Assembly: GCA_003521815.1 (NCBI GenBank)
Contig: DPHE01000102.1
Location: 1-21,746 of the forward strand
Length of the DNA stretch: 21,746 nucleotides
Source: Colwellia sp.
Lineage (GTDB): Bacteria; Pseudomonadota; Gammaproteobacteria; Enterobacterales; Alteromonadaceae
Reading direction: 5' to 3'
In this document: piece after piece, positions 1-6,669 of the stretch
How positions within the stretch are numbered: position 1 is the stretch's first letter
Layout: every line of letters starts with the position of its first letter
Translations under genes and position numbers: made by a program
Notes under the pieces: generated by a model
What the model saw: only the letters and a program-made list of their open reading frames with translations
Databases searched by the model: none
What the model was told of the DNA's origin: nothing

Positions 1-353
1 TTATAAGCTAAATAAAGTAATTTCAACAGTATAAATGAACTAATGCCAGCAATATCAGCAAAAAAATCACTAAGTTCACCATTACGAAATCCTAAATAGT
101 ACTGGCCCAATTCACTTAGTGCGCCATAAAAACTAAGTGTAATGAATGTTTTTACTAATGTTAATTTTATTAGTGAATGTATTAGCCAAGCTAAAATAAA
201 AAAGGCTATAAAGTGCCCAATAGTATCTATTTTCGGGGAACGAAAGACTATTTTTTTCAACTCAGTAGGGAGCAATAATTCACTGGAAAAAAATAGCAAC
301 ATAGCCGTGCTAATAATAATGATGAAAAAAGTTAAATGATGTCGTATTTTCAC
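1..353 (-). CDS. VanZ-like membrane protein, 3' end outside the window
   Basis: Reading the minus strand from a GTG at 353 gives an open frame that runs off the left edge (about 117 codons visible). The protein starts MKIRHHLTF and continues as a hydrophobic helix (residues about 7-24). It then has the VanZ-family pattern: KIDTIGHFIAFF, later a GALSELGQYYLGFRNGELSD segment, then FFADIAG and a further hydrophobic helix. The E-x-x-Q, the following R and the D-x-x-A-(N/D)-x-x-G end are typical of VanZ-like proteins, small multi-pass membrane proteins of mostly unknown role. There is no clear ribosome binding site before the GTG; an in-frame ATG at 302 would remove much of the first helix. A TGA/TAA pair closes the frame upstream. 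It diverges from yajQ. Family call is fairly sure, the start is not, and function is unknown. Confidence 0.72.
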   Translation of the reverse strand, partial: MKIRHHLTFFIIIISTAMLLFFSSELLLPTELKKIVFRSPKIDTIGHFIAFFILAWLIHSLIKLTLVKTFITLSFYGALSELGQYYLGFRNGELSDFFADIAGISSFILLKLLYLAY

Positions 354-386
354 AAGTAAATAGAGATAAAAAATTATGCATAGATA

Positions 387-415
387 TTATCATGCTAAGG
401 TTGTTTGGGTATAAT
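387..415 (+). promoter_or_regulatory. Sigma-70 promoter of yajQ
   Basis: TTATCA (387-392) and a perfect TATAAT (410-415) are separated by 17 bases. Transcription would start near 422, giving a leader of about 30 bases before the yajQ ATG at 451. It lies in the divergent gap between the VanZ-like gene and yajQ. Confidence 0.65.
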
Positions 416-450
416 GTTAAAATATAAATTTGCTAACAAGAGAAATGATC

Positions 451-933
451 ATGCCATCAATGGATATAGTGTCAGAAATTAATTTAGAAGAAGTGCTTAA
501 TGCCGTAGATAATGCGAATCGTGAACTAACCACTCGCTTTGACTTTCGTGGCGTTGAAGCAAGTTTTGAATGGAAAAAACCTAATGTAACGCTGAAAGCT
601 GAAGGAGACTTTCAATTAAAGCAATTGAGTGACATGCTAAGAAGCCAGTTAACTAAACGTAATATTGATGCTAAATCGATGACGTTAGGCTCAGCATCTG
701 CTAGCGGTAAAAACTGGAGCCAACAAGTTAGCTTCAAAGAAGGTATTGAGCAAGATGTAGCCAAAGAAGTCGTTAAGTTGATTAAAGCTGAAAAATTAAA
801 AGTACAAGCGGCAATTCAAGGTGAACAAGTACGAGTGACGGGTAAAAAACGTGATGAATTACAGGTAGTTATGCGTTTAGTGCGTGAAGCTGAATTAGAA
901 CAGTCTTTTCAGTTCACTAATTTTAAAGATTAA
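451..933 (+). CDS. yajQ: YajQ-family nucleotide-binding protein
   Basis: A 160-residue protein very close in length and sequence to Escherichia coli YajQ. It starts MPSMDIVSEINLEEVLNAVDNA and keeps TRFDFRGVEASFE, LKVQAAIQG, RVTGKKRDELQ and the C-terminal FQFTNFKD. The family has two ferredoxin-like domains and binds nucleotides or RNA; some members bind cyclic di-GMP and act as transcription co-factors. It is cytoplasmic. The ATG at 451 was chosen because MPS is the conserved N-terminus and AAGAGA sits 7 bases upstream. A longer reading from the TTG at 430 would add seven non-conserved residues. It appears to be a single-gene unit with its own promoter and a hairpin after it. The exact role in this organism cannot be told. 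Confidence 0.93.
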   Translation: MPSMDIVSEINLEEVLNAVDNANRELTTRFDFRGVEASFEWKKPNVTLKAEGDFQLKQLSDMLRSQLTKRNIDAKSMTLGSASASGKNWSQQVSFKEGIEQDVAKEVVKLIKAEKLKVQAAIQGEQVRVTGKKRDELQVVMRLVREAELEQSFQFTNFKD

Positions 934-949
934 TAGATCTAATGACAGA

Positions 950-981
950 CGAGTTGCGAAGATTCCTTCTTTCGCAACTCG
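950..981. terminator. Bidirectional hairpin between yajQ and slyD
   Basis: A perfect 11-bp inverted repeat, CGAGTTGCGAA (950-960) and TTCGCAACTCG (971-981), encloses a 10-base loop. It sits between the converging stops of yajQ (933) and slyD (1009). T runs on either side are weak, so the call rests on the stem and the convergent position. Confidence 0.62.
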
Positions 982-1008
982 CTATTTCGTTAACCGTTAA
1001 CCGAAGAC

Positions 1009-1563
1009 CTATTTATGTGAATCAGCATGACTACAGTCTTCACCTTCTTCGTGGTTATGCTCATAGCTATGTTCATGACCGCCATCACATGACTCGCCTT
1101 CTGCATGAATATGACCATGAGAAAGTTCTTCTGTTGTCGCTTCACGTACTTCTAAAATTTCAACGTCAAAACTTAGGTCAAGTCCTGAAAGAGGGTGATT
1201 ACCGTCAACGGTAACTTCTTTATCGTTAACATCAATGACAATAACGGTTTGTTCGCCATCATCAGTAGACGCACGAAGTTGAGTGCCAACGGATAAATCT
1301 TCAACACCTTGTAGTAATTCTTTTGGTACGGTTTGAACATATTCATCATGGCGCTCACCGTAAGCTTCTTTGCATGCTACGGCTACTTCAAATTTGTCGC
1401 CTGCTTGATGATCAATCAATGCCTCTTCTAATCCAGGAATTAAATAACCGGTGCCTTGAATAATAGTCATCGGTTTATGATCATATGAGCTGTCGATTAA
1501 TGTACCTTCACTATCTGATACGGCGTAGTGCATGATGACTACAGAGTTATTGCTAATTTTCAT
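1009..1563 (-). CDS. slyD: SlyD, FKBP-type peptidyl-prolyl isomerase with metal-binding tail
   Basis: A 184-residue SlyD-type prolyl isomerase and chaperone. The FKBP fold covers about residues 1-70 and 125-145 (GTGYLIPGLEEAL at 37-49, the AYG at 67-69). The inserted chaperone (IF) domain lies between, around residues 72-125, and the FKBP fold resumes at DGNHPLSGLDLSFDVEIL. Residues 149-184 form a tail with nine His and two Cys that should bind Ni(II) or Zn(II). In E. coli, SlyD helps proline-limited folding and delivers nickel to hydrogenase. The tail here is shorter and poorer in Cys than in E. coli (196 residues in total). AGGAA lies just upstream of the ATG. The gene follows ygfZ by 30 bases on the same strand, so the two may be co-transcribed. 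Confidence 0.93.
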   Translation of the reverse strand: MKISNNSVVIMHYAVSDSEGTLIDSSYDHKPMTIIQGTGYLIPGLEEALIDHQAGDKFEVAVACKEAYGERHDEYVQTVPKELLQGVEDLSVGTQLRASTDDGEQTVIVIDVNDKEVTVDGNHPLSGLDLSFDVEILEVREATTEELSHGHIHAEGESCDGGHEHSYEHNHEEGEDCSHADSHK

Positions 1564-1593
1564 TGGTATTCCTAACTATATTTTAATAAAATT

Positions 1594-2571
1594 TTATTCT
1601 GTTACTAACGAATAAGGTAATGATTGAACTATTATGTTTGATTCAGGTTGTGATTTTATTCTTAACGCAGTGCTATCATCTAGATCACTATTCAGTACGG
1701 CTTGAAGATAACAGTCACCATTATCTGCTTGGTAGCTTGTTAAAATATCACCCGCTTTGCGCCAGTTTTTACCTAATTGTTTTTCGATTACGTCATCAAT
1801 TTCTAATGGTTGCGCCAGGCATGTTTTTAATGAATATAACGCTCGCTTGTTTTTACCTAGATACTGCATTCTTGCAACGGTTTCTTGGCCTAAGTAACAG
1901 CCTTTAGTAAAACTGATACCATTAATTGCTTGTAAATTAAGCATTTGTGGTATGTATTCACCAATGTGTTTAGTTGATAATTGGGGGAAACCTTCATTGA
2001 TTTCTAGCAAGTTCCATAGGCTTGAATGGTAAATGGTTTGGTTTAATGTGGCTATTGTGTTCTCTAGCACAGGAATTTCATCAATTAATAAGTAACGGGC
2101 TTGTTTGCCAGCAATATAAACTAAAGTCGTTGTATTTGATTGTACAACAGGGGTTAAACTATCAGGAACTTGGTTGAATTGTTCTTGTAAAATAGCGGTT
2201 GCTTGCTCACCAACTAAGGCGAAAAAACTTAATTCATTTGATGGTGTGATATCAACTTTAGCAAATACACCAAATTTTTTTAGTTCGGTAATCGAATCAT
2301 CAATACTTGCTTTAGGTTGGATCAATAAATGTGCTGAGTTTCGGTTAATTAACCGAAAGACACTAAATACTTTACCTTTAGCATTACAGTGAGCACCGAT
2401 GAGTAAATTGTTATCGTTACTGCTATTTACATCACAAGTTACTTGGCCTTGTAAATAGCTAGTTTGTGCTTCTCCTTTTAAAGAGATGGCACTGTAGTTA
2501 TCTAATGACACGAGAAAAGTATCGGGTAATTCTTCAAGGGAAGGTATGTTTGTTTCAGTTGTTATTGACAT
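1594..2571 (-). CDS. ygfZ: YgfZ, folate-binding Fe-S cluster maturation protein
   Basis: A 325-residue member of the YgfZ/Caf17 (COG0354) family, almost the same length as E. coli YgfZ (326). The family signature K-G-C-Y-x-G-Q-E is at residues 223-230 (KGCYLGQE), with C225 the conserved functional cysteine. The fold resembles the folate-binding domain of the glycine-cleavage T protein. YgfZ proteins use tetrahydrofolate and support assembly or repair of certain Fe-S enzymes, such as MiaB and succinate dehydrogenase. No good ribosome binding site is visible before the ATG at 2571. It diverges from sdhE, which serves the flavoprotein of succinate dehydrogenase, so the two maturation genes flank one intergenic region. 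Confidence 0.92.
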   Translation of the reverse strand: MSITTETNIPSLEELPDTFLVSLDNYSAISLKGEAQTSYLQGQVTCDVNSSNDNNLLIGAHCNAKGKVFSVFRLINRNSAHLLIQPKASIDDSITELKKFGVFAKVDITPSNELSFFALVGEQATAILQEQFNQVPDSLTPVVQSNTTTLVYIAGKQARYLLIDEIPVLENTIATLNQTIYHSSLWNLLEINEGFPQLSTKHIGEYIPQMLNLQAINGISFTKGCYLGQETVARMQYLGKNKRALYSLKTCLAQPLEIDDVIEKQLGKNWRKAGDILTSYQADNGDCYLQAVLNSDLDDSTALRIKSQPESNIIVQSLPYSLVTE

Positions 2572-2670
2572 AAGATCAAACTATGCAGTGATTGGTAATA
2601 GATAAATGCGGTCAAATAACTAAAAATTCAACCGTTCATTAAAATTACCCGCTAAATATTACTGAATTAG

Positions 2671-2701
2671 TTGGCGAGTAAACTAGTGTTATTGTTACAA
2701 T
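2671..2701 (+). promoter_or_regulatory. Extended -10 promoter before sdhE
   Basis: TGTTACAAT (2693-2701) matches an extended -10 element (TGn followed by TACAAT). A TTGGCG at 2671-2676 lies 19 bases upstream of the -10 hexamer, longer than ideal. The sdhE start is 31 bases downstream. Confidence 0.45.
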
Positions 2702-2732
2702 AGCGCTAACTTTAGAGAATGAGGATATAAAA

Positions 2733-2999
2733 ATGTCAGCACCAGTAACCTTACCACCGGTAAATAAGGCTAGACTTAAATGGGCATGTCGCCGTGGAAT
2801 GTTAGAGCTTGATTTACTTTTTACTCCTTTTGTAGATGAAGCTTATGATGATTTAACTGCAGAACAGCAAATAACGTTTGAGCGGCTATTAACAGAGCAA
2901 GATCCTAATTTATTTGCTTGGTTTATGGGACATAACACTTGTGAAGACCTTGAACTCAAAGCCATGGTGCAATTTATACTCAACCGCGTTAAAGTATGA
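2733..2999 (+). CDS. sdhE: SdhE, FAD assembly factor for succinate dehydrogenase
   Basis: An 88-residue protein of the SdhE/YgfY (DUF339, Sdh5-like) family. The diagnostic R-G-x-x-E motif is at residues 21-25 within RRGMLELD, followed by LLFTPFVDE and LLTEQDPNLFAWFMG, all typical. SdhE binds the flavoprotein subunit SdhA (and FrdA) in the cytoplasm and promotes covalent attachment of FAD. GAGG is placed well upstream of the ATG. The YgfX-like gene follows directly, the same pairing seen in many gammaproteobacteria, and ygfZ diverges upstream. Length and motif agree with the family. Confidence 0.95.
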   Translation: MSAPVTLPPVNKARLKWACRRGMLELDLLFTPFVDEAYDDLTAEQQITFERLLTEQDPNLFAWFMGHNTCEDLELKAMVQFILNRVKV

Positions 3000-3486
3000 T
3001 ATTTGTGTTAAACCGTCGCGGTATCGCAATTTATTATGGTTAAGTGGTTGCCTTTTATTTAACTTACTGCTGATAAGCTATATCACATATGCTTATCAAT
3101 TTTTGCTAGTTATCGTCGTGTTAACTATTACTTTTATGAGTATTCTGATAGCAAAAAAAAGTAATGAGCAACTAACTACGCTTCAATTCACACTTGATGA
3201 ATACCATGTTTATTCATTCGAAGATTTACTTGAAAATACGATAATAAATAATGTTAGTAGAAAAGAACATTTCCAATTATTAGCAAGCAGTCGCTATAGT
3301 TTTTTTGGATGTTGGTTGCATATGGCACCTTTATCTAACTTGTCTTTAGCCACAGCTGCACCTCTGTCTTATACGATAAATAAAAAAGGTCAAAAAAAAT
3401 GGTTGTTTATTTATCGCGATAGTTTAAGTGCACAAGACTTTTCTAGACTGTCGCAGATTATTAGAAAGTTAACAGATACTTCTTAA
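2941..3486 (+). CDS. YgfX/CptA-like membrane protein, start uncertain
   Basis: The recognisable protein begins around 2995 with YDICVKPSRYRNLLWL. Two hydrophobic helices follow (roughly LLWLSGCLLFNLLLISYITY and FLLVIVVLTITFMSIL), then a soluble C-terminal part ending RDSLSAQDFSRLSQIIRKL. Position right after sdhE, the two-helix N-terminus and the basic end match YgfX (CptA), an inner-membrane protein. E. coli YgfX was described as the toxin partner of SdhE/YgfY, a role later disputed. No ATG is in frame near the sdhE stop. The GTG at 2941 is used here, overlapping sdhE by 59 bases; TTG at 2914 or 2950, or an ATT at 3001, are alternatives. The stop overlaps the nadB stop by a few bases, tail to tail. 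Confidence 0.62.
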   Translation: MKTLNSKPWCNLYSTALKYDICVKPSRYRNLLWLSGCLLFNLLLISYITYAYQFLLVIVVLTITFMSILIAKKSNEQLTTLQFTLDEYHVYSFEDLLENTIINNVSRKEHFQLLASSRYSFFGCWLHMAPLSNLSLATAAPLSYTINKKGQKKWLFIYRDSLSAQDFSRLSQIIRKLTDTS

Positions 3487-5081
3487 TCATTCGGATCTAA
3501 AATCGTTGGTTTTGTTTCTGCTATTTGCTCAGGATAATCCAATGTGTAGTGTAAACCTCTACTTTCTTTTCTACTCATTGCACAGCGAATAATTAATTCA
3601 GCGACTTGTACCAAATTTCTTAATTCAAGTAAATTATTACTTACCTTAAAATTTTGATAATAATCTTGAATTTCTTGCTGTAAGAGTTCAACCCGATGTA
3701 AAGCCCGCTCTAGCCTTTTAGTGGTTCTTACAATACCGACATAATCCCACATAAACAAACGTAATTCGTGCCAATTATGTTGGATAACAACTTCTTCGTC
3801 AGAATCGGTCACCCTACTTTCATCCCAGCAAGGTAACTTGATAAAACGATTGTTTGGCTTTAAGGATTCACTAATCTCTAATGCGGCAGCGCGTGCAAAG
3901 ACCAGACATTCGAGTAAAGAATTGCTCGCTAAGCGATTGGCACCATGTAAACCTGTGTACGACATTTCACCAATGGCATAAAGTTGATTAACATCGGTTT
4001 TGCCCTGTAGATCTATCATAACGCCACCACAAGTATAGTGAGCAGCAGGTACTATTGGCATAGGTTGTTTGGTAATATCAATGCCAAGATTTTTTGTTCG
4101 CTGATAGATTGTAGGGAAGTGCTGCTTGATAAAATCACTGGGTTTGTGGCTAATATCAAGATACATACAATCAACACCTAAGCGTTTCATTTCGAAATCG
4201 ATAGCGCGAGCAACTATGTCACGTGGAGCTAATTCAGCACGATGATCAAAGGCGGGCATAAAACGGCTCCCATCTGGCCGTCTTAGTTTTGCCCCTTCGC
4301 CCCGCAAAGCTTCAGTTAAAAGAAAAGTCCCTGCATCAGGGTGAAAAAGGCAAGTAGGATGGAATTGATTAAATTCCATATTGGCAACACGACAACCTGC
4401 ACGCCATGCCATAGCGATACCATCGCCACTAGCTACGTCAGGGTTTGAAGTATATTGATAAACTTTACTCGCCCCTCCTGTTGCTAAAATAGTTTTTTGA
4501 GCATAAATGCTTTCAACTTTTTCGATATTGCGATTCCAAATATAAGCGCCAATACACCGTTTGCTTTTATCTTTTTGTTCATTTGATTCGCAGATTAGAT
4601 CAATGGCATTATAACGTTCTAATATTCTAATTCGGGAATGTTGTCTAACGCGGTCGGCCAAGGTGGTCTGTATTACTTTACCAGTGGCATCTGCAGCATG
4701 AAGAATGCGGCGATGACTATGACCACCTTCACGTGTGAGATGATACCTTTCGCCTTGTTCGCTATCTTCTTTATCAAAGGTAACACCTTGCTCAATTAAC
4801 CAATGAAGGCAGGCTTTGGCATTTTCTGCAGTATATTGCACCGTTTTTTCATCGCACAAACCGGCACCAGCAACCATAGTGTCGGCGACATGAGAGGCAA
4901 TACTATCATTTTCATCGAAAACGGCCGCTATCCCACCTTGAGCGTAAAAAGTAGATCCTTCATTAAGTGGTCCTTTACTTAAAATAACAACATCCGCATT
5001 TTTTGCTAAATGTAAAGCGAGTGTCAATCCCGCCGCGCCGCTGCCAATAATTAACACATCACAATTGTTTTGTTGATTCAT
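3483..5081 (-). CDS. nadB: L-aspartate oxidase (NadB)
   Basis: A 532-residue flavoprotein that oxidises L-aspartate to iminoaspartate, the first step of de novo NAD synthesis; quinolinate synthase NadA uses the product. The FAD-binding GSGAAG is at residues 13-18. EGSTFYAQGG, HAADATGK, HPTCLFHP and the substrate-site motifs are present. R287 (in APRD), H348 (in HYTCGG) and R383 (in ANRLASNS) correspond to E. coli R290, H351 and R386, all shifted by three. E. coli NadB has 540 residues. The succinate dehydrogenase-like C-terminal helical domain is complete. No strong ribosome binding site precedes the ATG. It diverges from rpoE, as in E. coli. The 3' end overlaps the YgfX-like stop by four bases. 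Confidence 0.97.
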   Translation of the reverse strand: MNQQNNCDVLIIGSGAAGLTLALHLAKNADVVILSKGPLNEGSTFYAQGGIAAVFDENDSIASHVADTMVAGAGLCDEKTVQYTAENAKACLHWLIEQGVTFDKEDSEQGERYHLTREGGHSHRRILHAADATGKVIQTTLADRVRQHSRIRILERYNAIDLICESNEQKDKSKRCIGAYIWNRNIEKVESIYAQKTILATGGASKVYQYTSNPDVASGDGIAMAWRAGCRVANMEFNQFHPTCLFHPDAGTFLLTEALRGEGAKLRRPDGSRFMPAFDHRAELAPRDIVARAIDFEMKRLGVDCMYLDISHKPSDFIKQHFPTIYQRTKNLGIDITKQPMPIVPAAHYTCGGVMIDLQGKTDVNQLYAIGEMSYTGLHGANRLASNSLLECLVFARAAALEISESLKPNNRFIKLPCWDESRVTDSDEEVVIQHNWHELRLFMWDYVGIVRTTKRLERALHRVELLQQEIQDYYQNFKVSNNLLELRNLVQVAELIIRCAMSRKESRGLHYTLDYPEQIAETKPTILDPND

Positions 5082-5190
5082 ATATAAAGGATTATCAGGT
5101 ATTATGGTGTGATATTACCGTTTATTGACACTTGGTAACAGCGTTAACAAGCTCAAATAAGTCTAAATTTTAAAAAAAGTAAAATAAAAA

Positions 5191-5218
5191 AGAACTTTTT
5201 CTAAAATGGGCAGTCTTA
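5191..5218 (+). promoter_or_regulatory. Sigma-E-type promoter of rpoE
   Basis: AGAACTT (5191-5197), then 16 bases, then TCTTA (5214-5218). The sigma-E consensus is GGAACTT, 16 bases, TCTGA or similar, so spacing is exact and only one base differs in each box. rpoE is autoregulated from such a promoter in E. coli. Transcription would start near 5224, leaving a leader of about 80 bases. Confidence 0.66.
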
Positions 5219-5260
5219 ATTGATGCGTTTGTTATGAGCCAAATGAGCAAAGTGAATTTT

Positions 5261-5283
5261 TACCCTCAAAAAAGAGTGGGTAT
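5261..5283 (+). other. Possible hairpin in the rpoE leader
   Basis: TACCC (5261-5265) can pair with GGGTA (5278-5282), and the adjacent TC with GA after a small bulge, closing an A-rich loop. It ends about five bases before the AGGAG that precedes rpoE, so it could affect ribosome access. The stem is short and unproven. Confidence 0.3.
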
Positions 5284-5303
5284 TTTTAGGAGAAAGGGCT
5301 CAA

Positions 5304-5885
5304 ATGAGCGAACAGAGCGTCGACCAAGCATTGGTTGAACGGGTACAGCAAGGCGACAAAAACGCCTTCAACCTATTAGTAACTAAATATCAACATAAAG
5401 TGGCTAATTTAGTGTCACGTTATGTTAGCAATCAAAGTGATGTGCCAGACATAGCGCAAGAAGCTTTTATTAAAGCTTATCGAGCATTACCGAATTTTAG
5501 AGGAGATAGTGCGTTTTATACTTGGTTGTACCGTATAGCTGTAAATTGTGCTAAAAATCATAGCGTAGCACTTGGGCGTAAACCTCCAGGTACAGATGTT
5601 GAGATTGAAGATGCAGAATTTTATGACGGTGGAGATGCACTAAGAGAAAACGCATCACCTGAAAAAGTATTACTGACGGAAGAAATTAAAAAAGTTATTT
5701 TTGATGCTATAAAGCAATTACCTGATGATTTACGTATTGCTATAAACTTTCGAGAAATAGAAGGTTTAAGTTATGAAGAAATAGCGACTATCATGGAGTG
5801 TCCTGTGGGAACAGTGCGTTCACGTATCTTTAGAGCACGTGATGCGATTGATAAAAAGATTACTCCTTTGCTACAAGCAAATTAG
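5304..5885 (+). CDS. rpoE: RpoE, extracytoplasmic stress sigma factor sigma-E
   Basis: A 193-residue ECF sigma factor, close to E. coli RpoE (191). Region 2 (about residues 10-85) has GDKNAFNLLVTKY, DIAQEAFIKAYRAL and FYTWLYRIAVNCAKN, which bind core polymerase and the -10 element. Region 4 (about 130-183) has LPDDLRIAINFREIEGLSYEE and GTVRSRIFRARD, the helix-turn-helix for the -35 GAACTT box. It directs transcription of outer-membrane and periplasmic stress genes and its own operon. AAGGG lies 5 bases before the ATG, with AGGAG slightly further upstream. The gene is followed 30 bases later by its anti-sigma factor rseA, and a sigma-E promoter lies upstream. Confidence 0.97.
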   Translation: MSEQSVDQALVERVQQGDKNAFNLLVTKYQHKVANLVSRYVSNQSDVPDIAQEAFIKAYRALPNFRGDSAFYTWLYRIAVNCAKNHSVALGRKPPGTDVEIEDAEFYDGGDALRENASPEKVLLTEEIKKVIFDAIKQLPDDLRIAINFREIEGLSYEEIATIMECPVGTVRSRIFRARDAIDKKITPLLQAN

Positions 5886-5915
5886 TTTTAGAATTAAATT
5901 ATTTAAGGTAGACGT

Positions 5916-6587
5916 ATGAGTGAAAGTAAATTTGAGGAAATCTCATCATTAGTTGATAATTATCAAGCGACCGATCAAGAATCAGAGCAGGCTATAGATG
6001 AAATACTCAAGGATGAACACTTATCAACAACATGGCGGAATTATCATCTAATTGGTGATGTAATGCGTGATGAAGTCGCATCAGAACTACCATTAGATTT
6101 GTCTGCAAAAATTGCCGATGCTCTACAAGATAAGCCTACGGTTCTAGCGCCTAATCGTGATGAAAATAAGGCAGCTAACCCTTTTAAAGCGAAAGTGATT
6201 CAGTTAGTTAAACCACTTGGTCAATTAGCTATTGCTGCTTCAGCAGCAGGATTGATGATTATAGGTGTACAACAGAACGTGGCGGATAACAATGAAGTAA
6301 TTACGCCAAATCAAATTGTACAAACTAAACCTTTAGCTGGCTTTGCTAATCCGGTAAGTTTTAATTATCAACAACCGGTACAACCTCAAAAAAAAGCAGT
6401 GCTTGAGCGAAGAATTGAGCAACAACGTCGATTTCAGGCTTTATTGTCTGATCATCAACAACAAATCAAGTTGAGTGCAGAAAAAATTAATGAAAATTCA
6501 AACCTTGAATCACAACCTGCTAATCAAGTAGGTAATCAGTTAGGTAATAAATTAAACAGTCAATTAGCGAAAGAAATAATTAACTAG
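5916..6587 (+). CDS. rseA: RseA, membrane anti-sigma-E factor
   Basis: A 223-residue single-pass protein. The N-terminal cytoplasmic domain (about 1-90, with SSLVDNY and TTWRNYHLIGDVMRDE) matches the RseA domain that clamps RpoE. One membrane helix lies at about residues 100-118 (LGQLAIAASAAGLMIIGV). In the periplasmic part, NPVSF places a V147-S148 bond where E. coli RseA has the DegS-cut V148-S149 within ASPVSL. RRIEQQRRFQALLSDHQQQ (165-183) resembles the RseB-binding region. The tail is rich in Q and N and poorly conserved. Regulated proteolysis by DegS and then RseP would free sigma-E. AAGG sits 7 bases before the ATG. Confidence 0.93.
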   Translation: MSESKFEEISSLVDNYQATDQESEQAIDEILKDEHLSTTWRNYHLIGDVMRDEVASELPLDLSAKIADALQDKPTVLAPNRDENKAANPFKAKVIQLVKPLGQLAIAASAAGLMIIGVQQNVADNNEVITPNQIVQTKPLAGFANPVSFNYQQPVQPQKKAVLERRIEQQRRFQALLSDHQQQIKLSAEKINENSNLESQPANQVGNQLGNKLNSQLAKEIIN

Positions 6588-6612
6588 TTGATACAACCAT
6601 TGACGGCATCAA

Positions 6613-6645
6613 AAAAAAGTGAATAATGTATTTATTCACTTTTTT
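6613..6645. terminator. Strong hairpin between rseA and rseB
   Basis: A perfect 14-bp stem (6613-6626 and 6632-6645; core GTGAATAA and TTATTCAC) with a 5-base loop. The left arm starts with A residues and the right arm ends in six T, the form of a bidirectional intrinsic terminator. It begins 26 bases after the rseA stop and ends 25 bases before rseB. Confidence 0.7.
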
Positions 6646-6669
6646 AATGCCCATAATTCTTGAGAAAGC

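Noticed and set aside
142..339. 65-codon plus-strand ORF at the left edge
   Set aside because: It is antisense to the VanZ-like gene, whose minus-strand reading shows clear family motifs.
942..1214. 90-codon plus-strand ORF rich in H, Y and L
   Set aside because: It overlaps the terminator and is the opposite strand of the His-rich slyD tail; its composition is explained by that.
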